Source: Candidatus Obscuribacterales bacterium
GTDB lineage: Bacteria; Cyanobacteriota; Vampirovibrionia; Obscuribacterales; Obscuribacteraceae
Direction: 5' to 3'
DNA length: 64,000 nt
NCBI GenBank assembly: GCA_031292355.1
Contig: JARLHI010000042.1
Span: forward strand, 62,001-126,000
Positions 10,135-18,821 of the stretch are shown here, in pieces (the first letter of the stretch is position 1; every line of letters begins with the position of its first letter). Both the position numbers and the translations under genes were made by a program. Below the pieces are notes generated by a model, which saw only the letters and a list, made by a program, of their open reading frames with translations, was not told the DNA's origin and did not search any database.

Positions 10135-10164
10135 ATCATTTTGACAGCAACTAATTGTTGTCAA
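10135..10164 (-). promoter_or_regulatory. Candidate sigma-70-type promoter for clpP-clpX-lon-ltaE
   Basis: On the minus strand a perfect -35 TTGACA (10164-10159) is followed after 18 bases by AATGAT (10140-10135, 4 of 6 matches to TATAAT). It lies about 90 bases before the clpP start, inside an imperfect inverted repeat (TTGACA-AAC/GTT-TGTCAA) that could be an operator. No CIRCE element was seen. Confidence 0.35.
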
Positions 10165-10251
10165 TTTCGGTGTCGCCCCTGGTTCCTTCAGCATACGGCA
10201 AAGATTACTCTCTTCCACCAAAGTGTCAAGCAGCCTTTTTTGGCAAAAGTC

Positions 10252-11793
10252 TTACGACTTTTTGGTAGCAGCTTTTTTGGGCTTGTCAGCAGCTTTCTCT
10301 TTGCTCTTCGCTTCTTTTTTCTCAACTGCTGGCTCGTGATCATGAGAATGATCATGTCCGTGTTCATGTTCATGTTCATGTTCATGTTCATGTTCATGTT
10401 CATGTTCATGTTCATGTTCATGTTCATGTTCATGGTCATGGTCGTGGTCGTGATCATGTCCATGTTCATGTCCATGTTCATGTTCATGATCGTGCGAGTG
10501 GTTGTGACCAGTATCTTCTACGTATTCAATCTTGGCTTTTTCAACCAGGAACTGAACGACCTTGTTGGTCAGAACTTCTTCCATCACTTGACGACGAACT
10601 TCTTCATTTTGAGTGATTTGCTCGATTGGCACCTGATAGCGAGCTACCAGCTCGGCCAGGTAAGGTCCCATTTCGTCATCAGCGATGGTCAATTTCTCAG
10701 CGCGTACGACGGCACCAAGAACCAAACTTGTCAATACACGTTGTTTCGCTTCAGTCATTTTGCTTTCGCGAATTGCTTTATATTCGTCAGTCTGTTCAAA
10801 CGATTCCCAGGTCTGACCACCTTGTTCGAGATAACGACGCACTTGCTGCAAGAGCAAGTCACGCTCGCGTTCAACCATGGATTCTGGAATATCGACATTC
10901 GCCTTAGCGACAACGGCTTCAACGACCGCTCTTTGCGAGCGCATTTCGTTTTCTTGACGAACTTCTTCTTCTAATCTTTCCATCAAAGCACCATGCAGCG
11001 CTTCAACGTTAGCCTGACCAAGCTTCTTCGCCAGTTCATCGTCTATTTCTGGGGTAACACGCTGCCTGATCTCTTTGATCACAACTTTGAAATTGGCATC
11101 TTTTCCAGCAAGTTCTGTATTTCGATAATCGGCAGGGAATTTGACGTTGATTTCAAATTCAGGACCAGGTTCTTTGCCGATCAACTGATCGCAAAAACCT
11201 TCGATGAACGTGCCTTCTTTAACTTCGAGAACGAGCCCTTCAGCCTTTCCGCCTTCAATTAATTTGTTGTCGACGAAACATTCAAAATCGAGAAGAACTG
11301 TATCGCCAACCACGACCTTACGATCGGGAATTGCTTGCAGTGAAGAATTGGATTCAGCAATACTCTTGAGGGCGCGCTCCATGGCATCTGCTGGCAACTT
11401 TGCTTCAGGTACCTGAACGGACACACCGTTATATTCGCCAAGAGTGACTTCTGGACGAACTTCAAATTTAGCCGTGAAGGTCAAAGGCGAGCCTAAATCA
11501 AAAGTGCATTTTTCAATTTGCGGCTCGGTGATGACGTCGATACTTTCGTCAGCGATAGCTTTCGAAAGCAATTGTGGTACTAGATCTTCAAGCGCAACGG
11601 CCTTTATGTAGTCCACACCGAAAGTCTTTTCGATGATGGCACGCGGTGCTTTCCCTTTGCGGAAGCCAGGGATGTTTCTTGCTTGACTGACCTGTCGGCA
11701 CGCTTTTTCGTAGGCGCGAATGGCCTTCTCAGCTTCTAGCTCCAAGCCGAGATGGACTACGTTTTTGCCTTCCCTGTCTAGGGTGACCTTCAT
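10252..11793 (-). CDS. tig: Trigger factor with a C-terminal His-Glu/His-Asp repeat tail
   Basis: Ribosome-bound chaperone and peptidyl-prolyl isomerase that meets nascent chains. The N-terminal domain has the ribosome-docking loop GFRKGKAPR, the middle is an FKBP-like domain (VVGDTVLLDFE), and the helical C-terminal arms follow to about residue 428. Instead of ending there the protein carries roughly 57 more residues that alternate His with Glu, Asp, Gly or Ser (about 30 His), then a Lys/Ala-rich basic end (KKAATKKS). The total of 513 residues is about 80 above normal. Similar His-rich tails occur on SlyD and HypB, where they bind nickel or zinc, so metal binding or storage is a fair inference. 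The ribosome site AGGAAG precedes the ATG. Confidence 0.95.
   Translation of the reverse strand: MKVTLDREGKNVVHLGLELEAEKAIRAYEKACRQVSQARNIPGFRKGKAPRAIIEKTFGVDYIKAVALEDLVPQLLSKAIADESIDVITEPQIEKCTFDLGSPLTFTAKFEVRPEVTLGEYNGVSVQVPEAKLPADAMERALKSIAESNSSLQAIPDRKVVVGDTVLLDFECFVDNKLIEGGKAEGLVLEVKEGTFIEGFCDQLIGKEPGPEFEINVKFPADYRNTELAGKDANFKVVIKEIRQRVTPEIDDELAKKLGQANVEALHGALMERLEEEVRQENEMRSQRAVVEAVVAKANVDIPESMVERERDLLLQQVRRYLEQGGQTWESFEQTDEYKAIRESKMTEAKQRVLTSLVLGAVVRAEKLTIADDEMGPYLAELVARYQVPIEQITQNEEVRRQVMEEVLTNKVVQFLVEKAKIEYVEDTGHNHSHDHEHEHGHEHGHDHDHDHDHEHEHEHEHEHEHEHEHEHEHEHEHGHDHSHDHEPAVEKKEAKSKEKAADKPKKAATKKS
10363..10434. repeat. Perfect 6-bp tandem repeat, 12 copies of TTCATG
   Basis: Twelve exact copies of TTCATG on the plus strand (CATGAA, coding His-Glu, on the minus strand) inside tig. 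Imperfect hexamers with GTC, GTG and TCC variants extend the array to about 10336-10500. The unit is a multiple of three, so copy-number change alters only the tail length and never the frame. Confidence 0.95.
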
Positions 11794-12016
11794 TTGACTC
11801 TTCCTATATTGAAACTAAGACTCTCACACTAACATTCAAACAATTTTTGCCTTTCTCTCACTTTCGCAAAAGGCAGAACAAACCGCGATTTTATCACGTC
11901 GAGACGCCTCACACGCAGTAGCGTCGCCATTTTTGTATCAAATCTGAGTCTCTTGGACACTGGGCGCTCTTAGTTGAGCCAGAATCTCAATTCTCAAGTG
12001 CAAATTAATGACATAC

Positions 12017-12056
12017 AAAAAAGCCAGTCGAATCATCAAATGATTGCAACTGGCTT
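12017..12056 (-). terminator. Intrinsic terminator of the tRNA-Gly gene
   Basis: On the minus strand an 8-bp stem (AAGCCAGT and ACTGGCTT) with an inner ATCATT/AATGAT-type pairing is followed by TTTTTT. It starts about 19 bases after the tRNA 3' end. This is a textbook rho-independent terminator. Confidence 0.85.
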
Positions 12057-12074
12057 ATTCGAATCGACTGAAAA

Positions 12075-12149
<75 letters not shown>

Positions 12150-12162
12150 AGAGCCGTAGAAT

Positions 12163-12168
12163 ATTATA
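12163..12168 (-). promoter_or_regulatory. -10 box of the tRNA-Gly promoter
   Basis: A perfect TATAAT on the minus strand ends 13 bases before the mature 5' end of the tRNA, which leaves room for a leader of about 6 bases. No good -35 match is seen 17 bases further up, so the -35 is weak or absent. Confidence 0.55.
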
Positions 12169-12260
12169 TAGCCCAGTCAGTCGATTTCGTTCTCTTGATT
12201 GAACAACTCTTCGACAAGAATTTTCACAACCGTCGAAGATGCCCGCCTAAACTCGCTTAT

Positions 12261-13259
12261 TTAGCGAGCAAGAACTTTAGGATTAGCGGCCGTCGGACGG
12301 CTAGACAAGCGCTTTTCAACATCTGCGAGGACTCGCACAACTTGATAAGCATTGTTTGCGTCAGTTCTTGGCCTGTCTCCAGTAACAAGACATTCCAGGA
12401 AGTGTTCACATTCAAGCCGCAACGGTTCTTGATCATCATACTCAGGGTATTCGATCAATGTGCGACCTTCTTTGGTCAACGAATGCAGAGAAAGTTTATT
12501 TTCTGCGACCGTATCATTGAGAACAGCCGTTTTCAATTGACCATTGACTGTCAATCTGACGAGTTTTTGCGGATCGATCCAGCTATTTCGCACTTGTCCG
12601 AAGATAGAGCGACCACCGACCGGGAAAGCCATATCGAGGTATGCAACGTCCACGATGCCATCGGCTTGCGTGTCCCAGCCGCCAACACGACTAACTTCAG
12701 GTGCGTCGCAATCGAGCAGATAACACATCATCGAAAGGTCATGAGGAGCAAGATCCCATAGGACACTCCAATCACGTCGCCCCATATTGAGATTCATGCG
12801 ATCCGATTTGACGAATAACACTTCACCCAATTCGCCCGATGCAATCAATTCTTTCAAGCAATTGACGGCAGGATGGTAGAGGAGCAAATGTCCAACCATC
12901 AACACCAGATTTTTCTTTGTCGCCAGTTCATCAAGCTCTTCGGCATGTTTGACATCGCGCGCCAGTGGTTTTTCCACATAGACGTGCTTGCCCGCCTGAA
13001 GCGTCTGCTTAGCAAGAGAAAAGTGAGTGTCGCTGGGCGTGGCGATGACGACCGCGGCTACGCCCGGCTCGTTGAGCACGCTGGCGATATTATCGGTGAC
13101 GCGAACCCCACGATGCTCTTTAGCAACGTGCTCGAGCTTTTTCGGGTCGGCATCGCAAACTACTGCAAGCGCCCCCAGATGGGCGAAATTGCGAACCAGG
13201 TTTTTACCCCAGTTTCCGCAGCCTATCACCGCCACCTTTGGAACGTTTGGTAGCTCCAA
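12261..13259 (-). CDS. Gfo/Idh/MocA-family NAD(P)-dependent oxidoreductase
   Basis: 332 residues. The N-terminal Rossmann fold has VAVIGCGNWGKNLVRNF (GxGxxG), the VIATPSDTHF segment and the family signature VEKPLA with the conserved Lys. The C-terminal half is the typical mixed-sheet substrate domain, with GRRDWSVLWDLAPHDLSMM containing the conserved Asp-x-x-x-His. The closest flavour is the WbpB/WlbA-like sugar dehydrogenases used in making surface polysaccharide sugars, but the substrate cannot be read from sequence. It starts 9 bases after the HU stop codon, so it is probably cotranscribed with HU. Confidence 0.9.
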   Translation of the reverse strand: MELPNVPKVAVIGCGNWGKNLVRNFAHLGALAVVCDADPKKLEHVAKEHRGVRVTDNIASVLNEPGVAAVVIATPSDTHFSLAKQTLQAGKHVYVEKPLARDVKHAEELDELATKKNLVLMVGHLLLYHPAVNCLKELIASGELGEVLFVKSDRMNLNMGRRDWSVLWDLAPHDLSMMCYLLDCDAPEVSRVGGWDTQADGIVDVAYLDMAFPVGGRSIFGQVRNSWIDPQKLVRLTVNGQLKTAVLNDTVAENKLSLHSLTKEGRTLIEYPEYDDQEPLRLECEHFLECLVTGDRPRTDANNAYQVVRVLADVEKRLSSRPTAANPKVLAR

Positions 13260-13268
13260 CGTGCCCCC

Positions 13269-13550
13269 TTATTTTTTCTTGTTTACAGCTTCGCTGAATT
13301 CTTTACCGACACGAAAGCCTGGTACACGCTTGGCTGGAATGTGAAGCGGCTCATTGGTCTTAGGATTGCGCCCAGTGCGAGCTTTACGCTGGCGGGCTTC
13401 AAAGGTACCAAAACCAACCAGTGTCACTTTTTCACCAGTTGAAACGTGCTTGATGATGGTTTCCATCATCTTGTTAATTACTTGCTCTGCATCTTTTTTT
13501 GTGGTGCCAGCATCTTTTGCCACAACATCTACTAATTCTGCTTTGTTCAA
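13269..13550 (-). CDS. hup: DNA-binding protein HU
   Basis: Small histone-like protein that bends and compacts DNA as a dimer. The 93 residues show the whole family pattern: the helical base MNKAELVDVVA, VTLVGFGTFE, the RKARTGRNPKT turn, and the DNA-gripping arm with the intercalating Pro of IPAKRVPGFRVGKEF. The start codon is TTG 13550, chosen because the family nearly always begins Met-Asn-Lys; no ATG is available in frame. A five-codon frame (ATG 13564) ends in TGA overlapping this TTG, which may couple translation or be chance. Confidence 0.96.
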   Translation of the reverse strand: MNKAELVDVVAKDAGTTKKDAEQVINKMMETIIKHVSTGEKVTLVGFGTFEARQRKARTGRNPKTNEPLHIPAKRVPGFRVGKEFSEAVNKKK

Positions 13551-13798
13551 GACTCAAACCCCATGAGTAGTGAGAAATTGAATAACCCGAGACTCCAGAG
13601 ATACCGGTTTCCAAGCTTCCGAGCCAGCTTACAGAGGGGATAGAGCCCATATCATTTATTGATAGGGAGTCTGCAACTCCTGTAGACAAAGCATGCACAA
13701 TGGCAATCTCTTACTATCTGACCACTTTGGAATTAGTAGCTGATGTCGAGAGACGGCTGCAATGCTAGCATAAAGTTCCACATCTACAACTGCGCCGA

Positions 13799-14998
13799 AT
13801 GGCTCTGATTGAGAGAAATTATCTAATGGTTACACATCGACAACAAGCTGCATCCTCGGTCCGCAGGGATGCCTGGGTCGAAATTGACTTGAGCGCTATC
13901 GAAAAGAATCTTTCCGTTATTAAAAACTGGATGGGCAAGGACCAGCCGCCACCCCAGATTATGGCTGTCGTCAAAAGTGATGCCTATGGACATGGAGCGG
14001 TCCAAGTCGCCGAAGTGCTACTGGCTTCGGGGGCAACCTGGCTTGCTGTGGCCTCTGTTGATGAGGGCAGCCAAATTAGAGAAATCGATTCGAGCGCCCC
14101 AATCCTTATACTTAGTCCGTCGCCCTTCTGGGCCCTTGGTACGGCTATATCTGATTCCCTCGACTTAACTGTCACCAGTATTGCGGAAATCGAAGCAATA
14201 GCAGATGTGGCGCGTAAACTCCATATGTGCGCGCGCGTACATTTAAAAGTCGATACAGGCATGCATCGCATTGGCTGCCCGCCGGAAAAAGCCAAAGAGT
14301 TAGTGGAGCTAATTGAGAGCCTTCCAGAACTCGATTTGAGAAGCATTTACAGTCATCTGGCCATCGCCGACAATGAAGAGTCAGTTCGTTTCCAGAATAA
14401 TATATTCTCTTCGGTATTAGACGATATAGACTACAAGAGTCGAAAAAATGGTGAAGGTACAAGGCTTTTCGCTCATCTTGCCTCGAGCGACGCCGCTCAT
14501 CTTTTCCCCTTTTCACGGCATGATTTAGTTCGCGCTGGTTTAAATCTTTATGGGCTCGAATCCACGAGAAATTCCAAGACATTGACTCCAGCTCTTGCTT
14601 TGCGAGGACGAATCAATCACATTCGAGATATAAAAGAAGGCGAATCGGTCGGTTATGGTCTGACTTGGACGGCAAAACGTCAAACTAGACTGGGTAATAT
14701 TCCTATCGGATATGCCGATGGCGTCGACCGAAAATTGTCCAATCGTTTGCAGGGTCTGCTATCGGGCAAATTGATCAACCAGGTTGGTCGAATTAGTATG
14801 GATCAAATGCTTTTTGATATAACCGATGTGCCAGAGGCGCAAGAAGGCGACGTCATCACTTTAATCGGCGAAGAAAATGGCCTGAGAATTGGTCTGTCTG
14901 ACTGGGCTTTAATACTGGACACTATCACATACGAACTGGCTTGCCGTCTTAGAGTTCGTCTGCCAAGAATATATACGCGGCGTCGCAACGGACAATGA
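13799..14998 (+). CDS. alr: Alanine racemase
   Basis: PLP enzyme that interconverts L- and D-alanine for peptidoglycan. Residue numbers count from ATG 13799. The PLP lysine is K59 in VVKSDAYGHGA. RMHRIG-like substrate loops appear as VDTGMHRIGCPP, and the second catalytic Tyr lies in VGYGLTWTA. The RISMDQML motif of the beta domain is present. The family usually starts closer to WVEIDLSAI, and ATG 13826 (10 bases after GAGAG) is an equally good start, giving 390 residues. It is followed by nadD 34 bases later. It lies divergent to HU. Confidence 0.95.
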   Translation: MALIERNYLMVTHRQQAASSVRRDAWVEIDLSAIEKNLSVIKNWMGKDQPPPQIMAVVKSDAYGHGAVQVAEVLLASGATWLAVASVDEGSQIREIDSSAPILILSPSPFWALGTAISDSLDLTVTSIAEIEAIADVARKLHMCARVHLKVDTGMHRIGCPPEKAKELVELIESLPELDLRSIYSHLAIADNEESVRFQNNIFSSVLDDIDYKSRKNGEGTRLFAHLASSDAAHLFPFSRHDLVRAGLNLYGLESTRNSKTLTPALALRGRINHIRDIKEGESVGYGLTWTAKRQTRLGNIPIGYADGVDRKLSNRLQGLLSGKLINQVGRISMDQMLFDITDVPEAQEGDVITLIGEENGLRIGLSDWALILDTITYELACRLRVRLPRIYTRRRNGQ

Positions 14999-15032
14999 CA
15001 AATCAAGTCGAACAATAAGGAATCCACTGCCA

Positions 15033-15731
15033 ATGGCTAAAATCGGGCTCTATTGCGGGACTTTCAATCCCATCCATCTCGGGCACCTTTTGATTGCCGA
15101 AAGTGCCCGTGGACAGTTTGCTCTCGATAAAGTCCTATTCGTCACAAGCCCCCAGCCGCCCCATCGTGACGACCATTTGCTGCCGGCGAAAGAAAGGCAC
15201 GATATGGTATCGAAAGCAGTGGCAGACAATCCATTCTTCGAAGCGAGCGATCTGGAGATCAAACGGGACGGTCCGTCTTACACTGCCGACACCGTAAGAA
15301 CTTTGCTCAACGAGAGCCAAGAGGATCTCGAGTTATTTTTAATCTTGGGAGGCGACAATTTGCCTCAATTAATAAACTGGCACGACTCAGATTATCTACT
15401 AAAAAAATGTCACTTTCTGGTGGCGCCAAGAACTGTATATGTAGGCGAGGATACTGGCGAAAAAGATCAGCTACACGCAACCAAAACAAATAACCTTTCC
15501 TTTCCCGAGCAAACTGTCGCTTTACCTGCAGTGGAGCCTGTTCAGCGCATCGGTCAAACGAAAACATATGCCCTACCAGGTGCTCGCGTTTCGGTGATTG
15601 ATTTTCCTCATGTGGCGATTTCTAGTTCCGCAGTCAGAAGGAGAGTTAAGCAGAAACAATCAGTACTATATATGGTGCCAAAATCAGTCGCAGACATCAT
15701 AGTCGAGAAGAGTTTCTATTGCGAAAACTAG
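15033..15731 (+). CDS. nadD: Nicotinate-nucleotide adenylyltransferase
   Basis: Adenylylates nicotinic acid mononucleotide in NAD synthesis. The nucleotidyltransferase motif GTFNPIHLGH (residues 9-18, the HxGH signature) and the C-terminal ISSSAVRRRV (SxTxxR-type motif) are clear. At 232 residues it is 20-30 longer than usual; the extra lies in residues 140-180, a polar insert before the C-terminal motif. nadD usually neighbours yqeK and rsfS. Here yqeK follows only after an acyltransferase gene, and no rsfS is seen. Confidence 0.93.
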   Translation: MAKIGLYCGTFNPIHLGHLLIAESARGQFALDKVLFVTSPQPPHRDDHLLPAKERHDMVSKAVADNPFFEASDLEIKRDGPSYTADTVRTLLNESQEDLELFLILGGDNLPQLINWHDSDYLLKKCHFLVAPRTVYVGEDTGEKDQLHATKTNNLSFPEQTVALPAVEPVQRIGQTKTYALPGARVSVIDFPHVAISSSAVRRRVKQKQSVLYMVPKSVADIIVEKSFYCEN

Positions 15732-15930
15732 GCTTAGCGTTATGCATAAACTTCTTCGGCATGGGAATAAATTCAGCAGTGGACACTTACCTCGGAGCAG
15801 ATTCAGTTCTGCTTGATGAGAATGACCACTTGACGACGATCACAAAGTCTCTCGTCAGTGTTACCAATTAGAGTTCTGACGTCGGTGCAACCAGACTTCT
15901 GGTTTTAGAACTGGTTTTACAAGTAGATAT

Positions 15931-18105
15931 ATGAGCAAAAAAAGCGGTCACTCTAAACACAGAGACAGTCAAAACCATGACGAAGAACAATCTGCGCCAC
16001 CGGATGCAATATCAGACAGCGTATCGACTGAAGTTCAAGCACAACCCGAGAATTTAAACGCCAAGTCAGAAGTTGAGGCCGCTCGCAATTTGTTTGCCCG
16101 CGCCAGTCAGCAAGGCTTGCCAGCTATTAAGAAAGAGATTTCACCTGAAGCCAAGGCTGCGGCTGCCCAGTATTTTTCTATGCAAAATGGGCAAACAAGT
16201 AAAGGTGGGGCTGCTGAGACAAAAAAATCAGGAGAATCTGACGCGATGTCAGAGAGTGCGGACCAATCATTAAACGACTTTACACCTCCAGATGATGACG
16301 GTATCGCCGCCATCACCGGTTCGCATAAGCGTTTGACTCCCGAATCTTTGCAAAGCCATCACATCGAAGCGGCGATTCGTGGTGAATCAGCAGCGTTTGC
16401 TCAGACTCAAGTCGACCAAGACGTTTTACCAGACGGTAGTAACGAAGCACTCAATCAAGCTTTAGGGCAGGCTTTGAATCGAGCATTAAATGCCAGCCCA
16501 GCAAAAGGTTTACGCAAAAACTTGGGCGATGTCCAGCCGCCCCTGGTCACTCCACATGACGCGAGCAAGCGTGGTTTTATAGACGCATTTAAAAGTGCAA
16601 GCAAAGCCAGCCGCATTAACATGCAGGCCACCGGCAACCTTGGCGGCAGCCGATCACAGATGCCAGCACAATCACCTCAGGCAAAATCTGGTCCAGCCGG
16701 TGCAGATAGCTGGCAAGCGGAATCGGGACAATATAATCCAGACAAAGGTCACTCCGGCGGCTTCAAAAATGCGGCCGTCCCCAGCAATCGACCAATTGCC
16801 CGCAAAGAACCGGTCGCCCCCCTGCAAACGCCTATGCGCGAGCCAAAAGTCCACAAAGAGCCTGCTGAAATGCCAGTCCGCGGCACAAACGCAGAAGAAA
16901 AGCAGACTAACTGGCCACAACAGGCTGAATTTGATCGCGCCCGAGCAATCTGGGCTGAGCAAGTGGGCGCCATCAAAGCCCAGCCAGCAAGACGCAATTC
17001 ATCAAACGTAGCCCGCAATCTTCGTTCAATTATGACGACCGGCATTTGCAATGTCCGCGAAGTCTATTCATTAAGAGGACTGGCCTGCCTCATGGTGTTT
17101 ATGACGCAAGCTCAGTTTTTCACAGCCCATATTCAGCCAACGTTGCCACTTTCGACGATTGCCGCGCAGTTGTTCTTTGTAATGAGCGGATTTTTCGTGA
17201 CAAGATCGATTGTCACAAACGAGACGCCCAATTTCGCTTACAACCTTAGCAATCATTATGCCCGGCGCGCGATGGCCATTTTACCTATGTACTTCGGTGC
17301 CCTGGCTATAATGCTTGCCTGGGGACATCTGCCCTTCCCTGAGTCTTTTTTCTCTGGTTTGTTCAACTATAAATTGTTCGAACTGAACCACAATCTTGGC
17401 GCAATATCGCAGTACTGGACGATGTGCGTGGAAATTCAGTTCTACTTGATTTTCCCATTCATCTTATTGCTCACGCCCAAAAAAATGCGACTGACTATGC
17501 TCGTAGTCTTGACCGGTTTATCGGCGCTCGCTGGCTATACCAGCGCCCACACGAGAGCAAATTCGCCTGATTACTTGCTTTTGCCCATTGCCGCTCAGTT
17601 TCTTTTACTTGGTGCTCTGGTCGGCTATATCGATTCCACCACAAATTTCGCGATACGCTTAAATGGCACCAAGTGCTTCTTGCTTGGACTGACCATGCAA
17701 ATCAGTTTGCAGTTGTTCGAACTACAAAGCCACGTCAAAGCGGTCTTCTGGCCAGAATTACTCTGGAAAGATCACGCAATTATCAGCGCTGTTGCCTGTG
17801 CCCTCATGGTCGTAGGTCTCTGGCGTAGTGCCAGTCCAGCCCTGCGCTCCATTTTCAACATAGAGGCATTGGTATATCTCGGCAAAATCAGCTATGGTTT
17901 TTATCTGCTGCTGCCGGTCTCCTTTATTTTGCAACCATCGATTAGCGCTCTTGCACCACAGATAGCGAAAATAAGCCCAATTGCCGTCAGCTTTGGCCTT
18001 AATTTGATCCTATCGATTGTGGCTTATCAGTATTTGCAGCGCCCAATTTTGAATATGCGCCCCGATACTCCACAAGCGAAAAATAAATATGCTCTTCGTG
18101 GTTGA
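15931..18105 (+). CDS. Acyltransferase-3 membrane protein with long disordered N-terminal region; catalytic His replaced by Gln
   Basis: 724 residues. Residues 1-370 are low-complexity Ser/Gln/Ala/Pro-rich, predicted cytosolic and unstructured. From residue 378 the protein is a multi-pass membrane domain of the acyltransferase-3 (OafA/YrhL) family, with LRGLA at the first helix, FFVMSGFFVTR, and QYWTMCVEIQFYLIFP. Members transfer acyl groups to sugars of the envelope. The family's essential R-x10-H motif reads R382-x10-Q393 here (codon CAA), so the enzyme may be inactive or altered. It sits between nadD and yqeK; its TGA overlaps the possible TTG start of yqeK. Confidence 0.85.
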   Translation: MSKKSGHSKHRDSQNHDEEQSAPPDAISDSVSTEVQAQPENLNAKSEVEAARNLFARASQQGLPAIKKEISPEAKAAAAQYFSMQNGQTSKGGAAETKKSGESDAMSESADQSLNDFTPPDDDGIAAITGSHKRLTPESLQSHHIEAAIRGESAAFAQTQVDQDVLPDGSNEALNQALGQALNRALNASPAKGLRKNLGDVQPPLVTPHDASKRGFIDAFKSASKASRINMQATGNLGGSRSQMPAQSPQAKSGPAGADSWQAESGQYNPDKGHSGGFKNAAVPSNRPIARKEPVAPLQTPMREPKVHKEPAEMPVRGTNAEEKQTNWPQQAEFDRARAIWAEQVGAIKAQPARRNSSNVARNLRSIMTTGICNVREVYSLRGLACLMVFMTQAQFFTAHIQPTLPLSTIAAQLFFVMSGFFVTRSIVTNETPNFAYNLSNHYARRAMAILPMYFGALAIMLAWGHLPFPESFFSGLFNYKLFELNHNLGAISQYWTMCVEIQFYLIFPFILLLTPKKMRLTMLVVLTGLSALAGYTSAHTRANSPDYLLLPIAAQFLLLGALVGYIDSTTNFAIRLNGTKCFLLGLTMQISLQLFELQSHVKAVFWPELLWKDHAIISAVACALMVVGLWRSASPALRSIFNIEALVYLGKISYGFYLLLPVSFILQPSISALAPQIAKISPIAVSFGLNLILSIVAYQYLQRPILNMRPDTPQAKNKYALRG

Positions 18106-18110
18106 CGGAC

Positions 18111-18791
18111 ATGGCGGCTTTGAAAGCTATTAACAAAATAGATGGCGTGCCTGAAAACCTTGATGTTGATTTCATCAAAAAATGGATCAGCTCGAAAGTA
18201 TCCGAACGTCGATTTAAACATATCGAAGGCGTCGCAACTACAGCGAAGCAACTGGCGGCTCGTGCTGGTTGTTCAGTTAAATTAGCGGAGCTCGCGGGTT
18301 GGCTCCATGACTGCTGCAAAGAAGTCAAAGACAAAGAATTAATTTCTCTTGCCACCAATTTTGGGCTGCAACTGCACCCGGTTGAAAAAATCAATGGTCA
18401 CCTTTTGCATGGTCCCGTAGGTGCTTGTATTTGCCGTGAAGAATTGGGTCTGACTAATACCGAGGTTCTAGGAGCAATTGCCGAGCATACTCTTGGCGCT
18501 GTAAACATGACCACTTTATCGAAAGTAGTGTTTTTGGCCGATTGTATTGAACCCGGGCGCAACGCCGACTACACGAGACCAATATGGCAAGCTCTTAATG
18601 GCGATACTGATTCTCACTTCGTCGCAGGAAACAACGACAAAGTGATTGACATTGATATGGGCATTTTAGTGAGTTGCGAAGCTGGTCTAACGGATCTGCT
18701 AAAAAGCGGACGCTTAATCCACCCCAAGACAGTCGATGTCCGCAATTACTATTTACAAGTCATCCAGAGCCGCGCTCAAGTTGTATCATAA
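18111..18791 (+). CDS. yqeK: YqeK-type HD-domain Ap4A hydrolase
   Basis: HD-domain phosphohydrolase of the YqeK family, which splits diadenosine tetraphosphate symmetrically into two ADP. Visible metal ligands are the first His in RRFKHIEGV, the HD pair in GWLHDCCKE, and the later His residues in LLHGPVGA and EHTLGA. VFLADCIEPGR is a strong family mark. About 226 residues from ATG 18111; an upstream TTG at 18102 overlaps the stop of the preceding gene. The link with nadD two genes upstream is a widely conserved pairing. Confidence 0.9.
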   Translation: MAALKAINKIDGVPENLDVDFIKKWISSKVSERRFKHIEGVATTAKQLAARAGCSVKLAELAGWLHDCCKEVKDKELISLATNFGLQLHPVEKINGHLLHGPVGACICREELGLTNTEVLGAIAEHTLGAVNMTTLSKVVFLADCIEPGRNADYTRPIWQALNGDTDSHFVAGNNDKVIDIDMGILVSCEAGLTDLLKSGRLIHPKTVDVRNYYLQVIQSRAQVVS

Positions 18792-18821
18792 AATTATAAG
18801 TTCGCTCATTACCAGGTAGCA

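Noticed and set aside
10363..10434. CRISPR-like or satellite repeat
   Set aside because: The 6-base unit has no spacers and lies wholly inside the tig reading frame; it codes for the His-Glu tail.
10117..10974. Plus-strand 285-codon frame rich in Phe, Met and Val
   Set aside because: It is the complement of the trigger-factor tail and PPIase region; its Met-Phe repeat is just the antisense of the His-Glu hexamer, and there is no family likeness.
11794..12016. CIRCE or other heat-shock operator upstream of tig
   Set aside because: No TTAGCACTC-N9-GAGTGCTAA-like element was found here or before clpP and clpB; the 223-base gap shows no clear promoter or gene.
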